A stretch of 64,000 nt of DNA, taken from the NCBI RefSeq assembly GCF_006438955.1, contig NZ_RCZK01000001.1, positions 248,001 through 312,000 on the forward strand. The letters are read 5' to 3'. The translations under genes and the position numbers were made by a program. Shown piece by piece: positions 63,975 to 64,000 of this stretch. The DNA is from Sphingomonas oligophenolica (GTDB taxonomy: Bacteria; Pseudomonadota; Alphaproteobacteria; Sphingomonadales; Sphingomonadaceae). The stretch's first letter is position 1. Every line of letters begins with the position of its first letter. The notes beneath the pieces are model-generated. The model saw only the letters and a program-made list of their open reading frames with translations, was not told the origin of the DNA and ran no database searches.

Positions 63975-64000
63975 GTGTTTCATCCCGATCTGATCCGTCA
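63975..64000 (+). CDS. Probable HNH endonuclease, 5' end only
   Basis: Only eight complete codons remain before the window ends. GTG at 63975 with GAGGAAG upstream opens MFHPDLIR, which I recall as the start of HNH endonucleases in sphingomonads. Divergent from gluQ across 56 bp. The identification rests on a very short sequence. Confidence 0.4.

Overview
The window is one contiguous stretch of a GC-rich (by eye roughly two-thirds G+C) alphaproteobacterial chromosome, most probably from a sphingomonad (Sphingomonadaceae). The gene order tolQRAB-pal after ybgC, the DUF721-DsbA-DsbA-SMC run, aa3-type ctaC/ctaD, the egtB/egtD pair, many Ala-rich proteins, GTG starts and ATGA/GTGA overlaps, and REP-like palindromes all fit that group. 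The assignment is inferred from protein sequence and layout; no rRNA is present to confirm it.

Layout. 0-3.5 kb: a REP-like pair, then a leftward operon mutY - serine beta-lactamase-like hydrolase - nudC with 4-nt overlaps. 3.5-10.2 kb: rightward DciA-like protein, two DsbA-fold proteins, SMC, and a lone DNA-repair-type radical SAM protein. 10.2-14.7 kb: leftward ctaC-ctaD, terminator, purE-purK. 14.9-18.9 kb: rightward pyrE-pdxJ-acpS-lepB and a PerM-type permease, with a palindrome-bounded element between pdxJ and acpS. 18.9-24.2 kb: surface-glycan or glycolipid genes (two GT4 enzymes, a GT39-like enzyme, a polytopic membrane protein, a DUF2141 protein). 24.2-30.8 kb: phoD, ubiG, lysC, a nitronate-monooxygenase-like enzyme, small membrane proteins, and an XRE regulator with its own operator. 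30.9-35.5 kb: the Tol-Pal envelope system. 35.5-45.6 kb: MscS, an SPFH/ribbon-helix-helix/small-membrane-protein module, a frameshifted hydrolase, S1/P1 nuclease, isoaspartyl peptidase, acyltransferase, ispG, an EamA exporter and a GNAT enzyme.

The region 45.6-49.8 kb is clearly decayed accessory DNA: a truncated tfoX-like gene, an outer-membrane-barrel fragment, a broken phytoene desaturase-type crtI, an intact FAD oxidoreductase, a fasciclin protein and two nested, degenerate IS3-family elements. It ends at the 3' end of tRNA-Gln(CTG), a position typical of integrating elements. Housekeeping genes resume at 50 kb: ppx/gppA-rlmE, rpoZ, a phospholipase D-like synthase, a phospholipid methyltransferase-like gene, ABM-MFS, a TipA-type MerR gene with a textbook 19-bp-spacer promoter, a second (secreted) fasciclin, hydroxyacyl-CoA dehydrogenase, egtB-egtD for ergothioneine, a cobalamin adenosyltransferase that apparently starts with CTG, a HIG1-like protein, gluQRS, and the first codons of a probable HNH endonuclease at the right edge.

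No CRISPR array, prophage, rRNA operon or complete secretion/defence system was seen. The items most worth a second look are the SPFH-RHH module, the orphan radical SAM protein, the non-canonical start codons, the probably leaderless MerR gene, and the decayed tRNA-flanked island.
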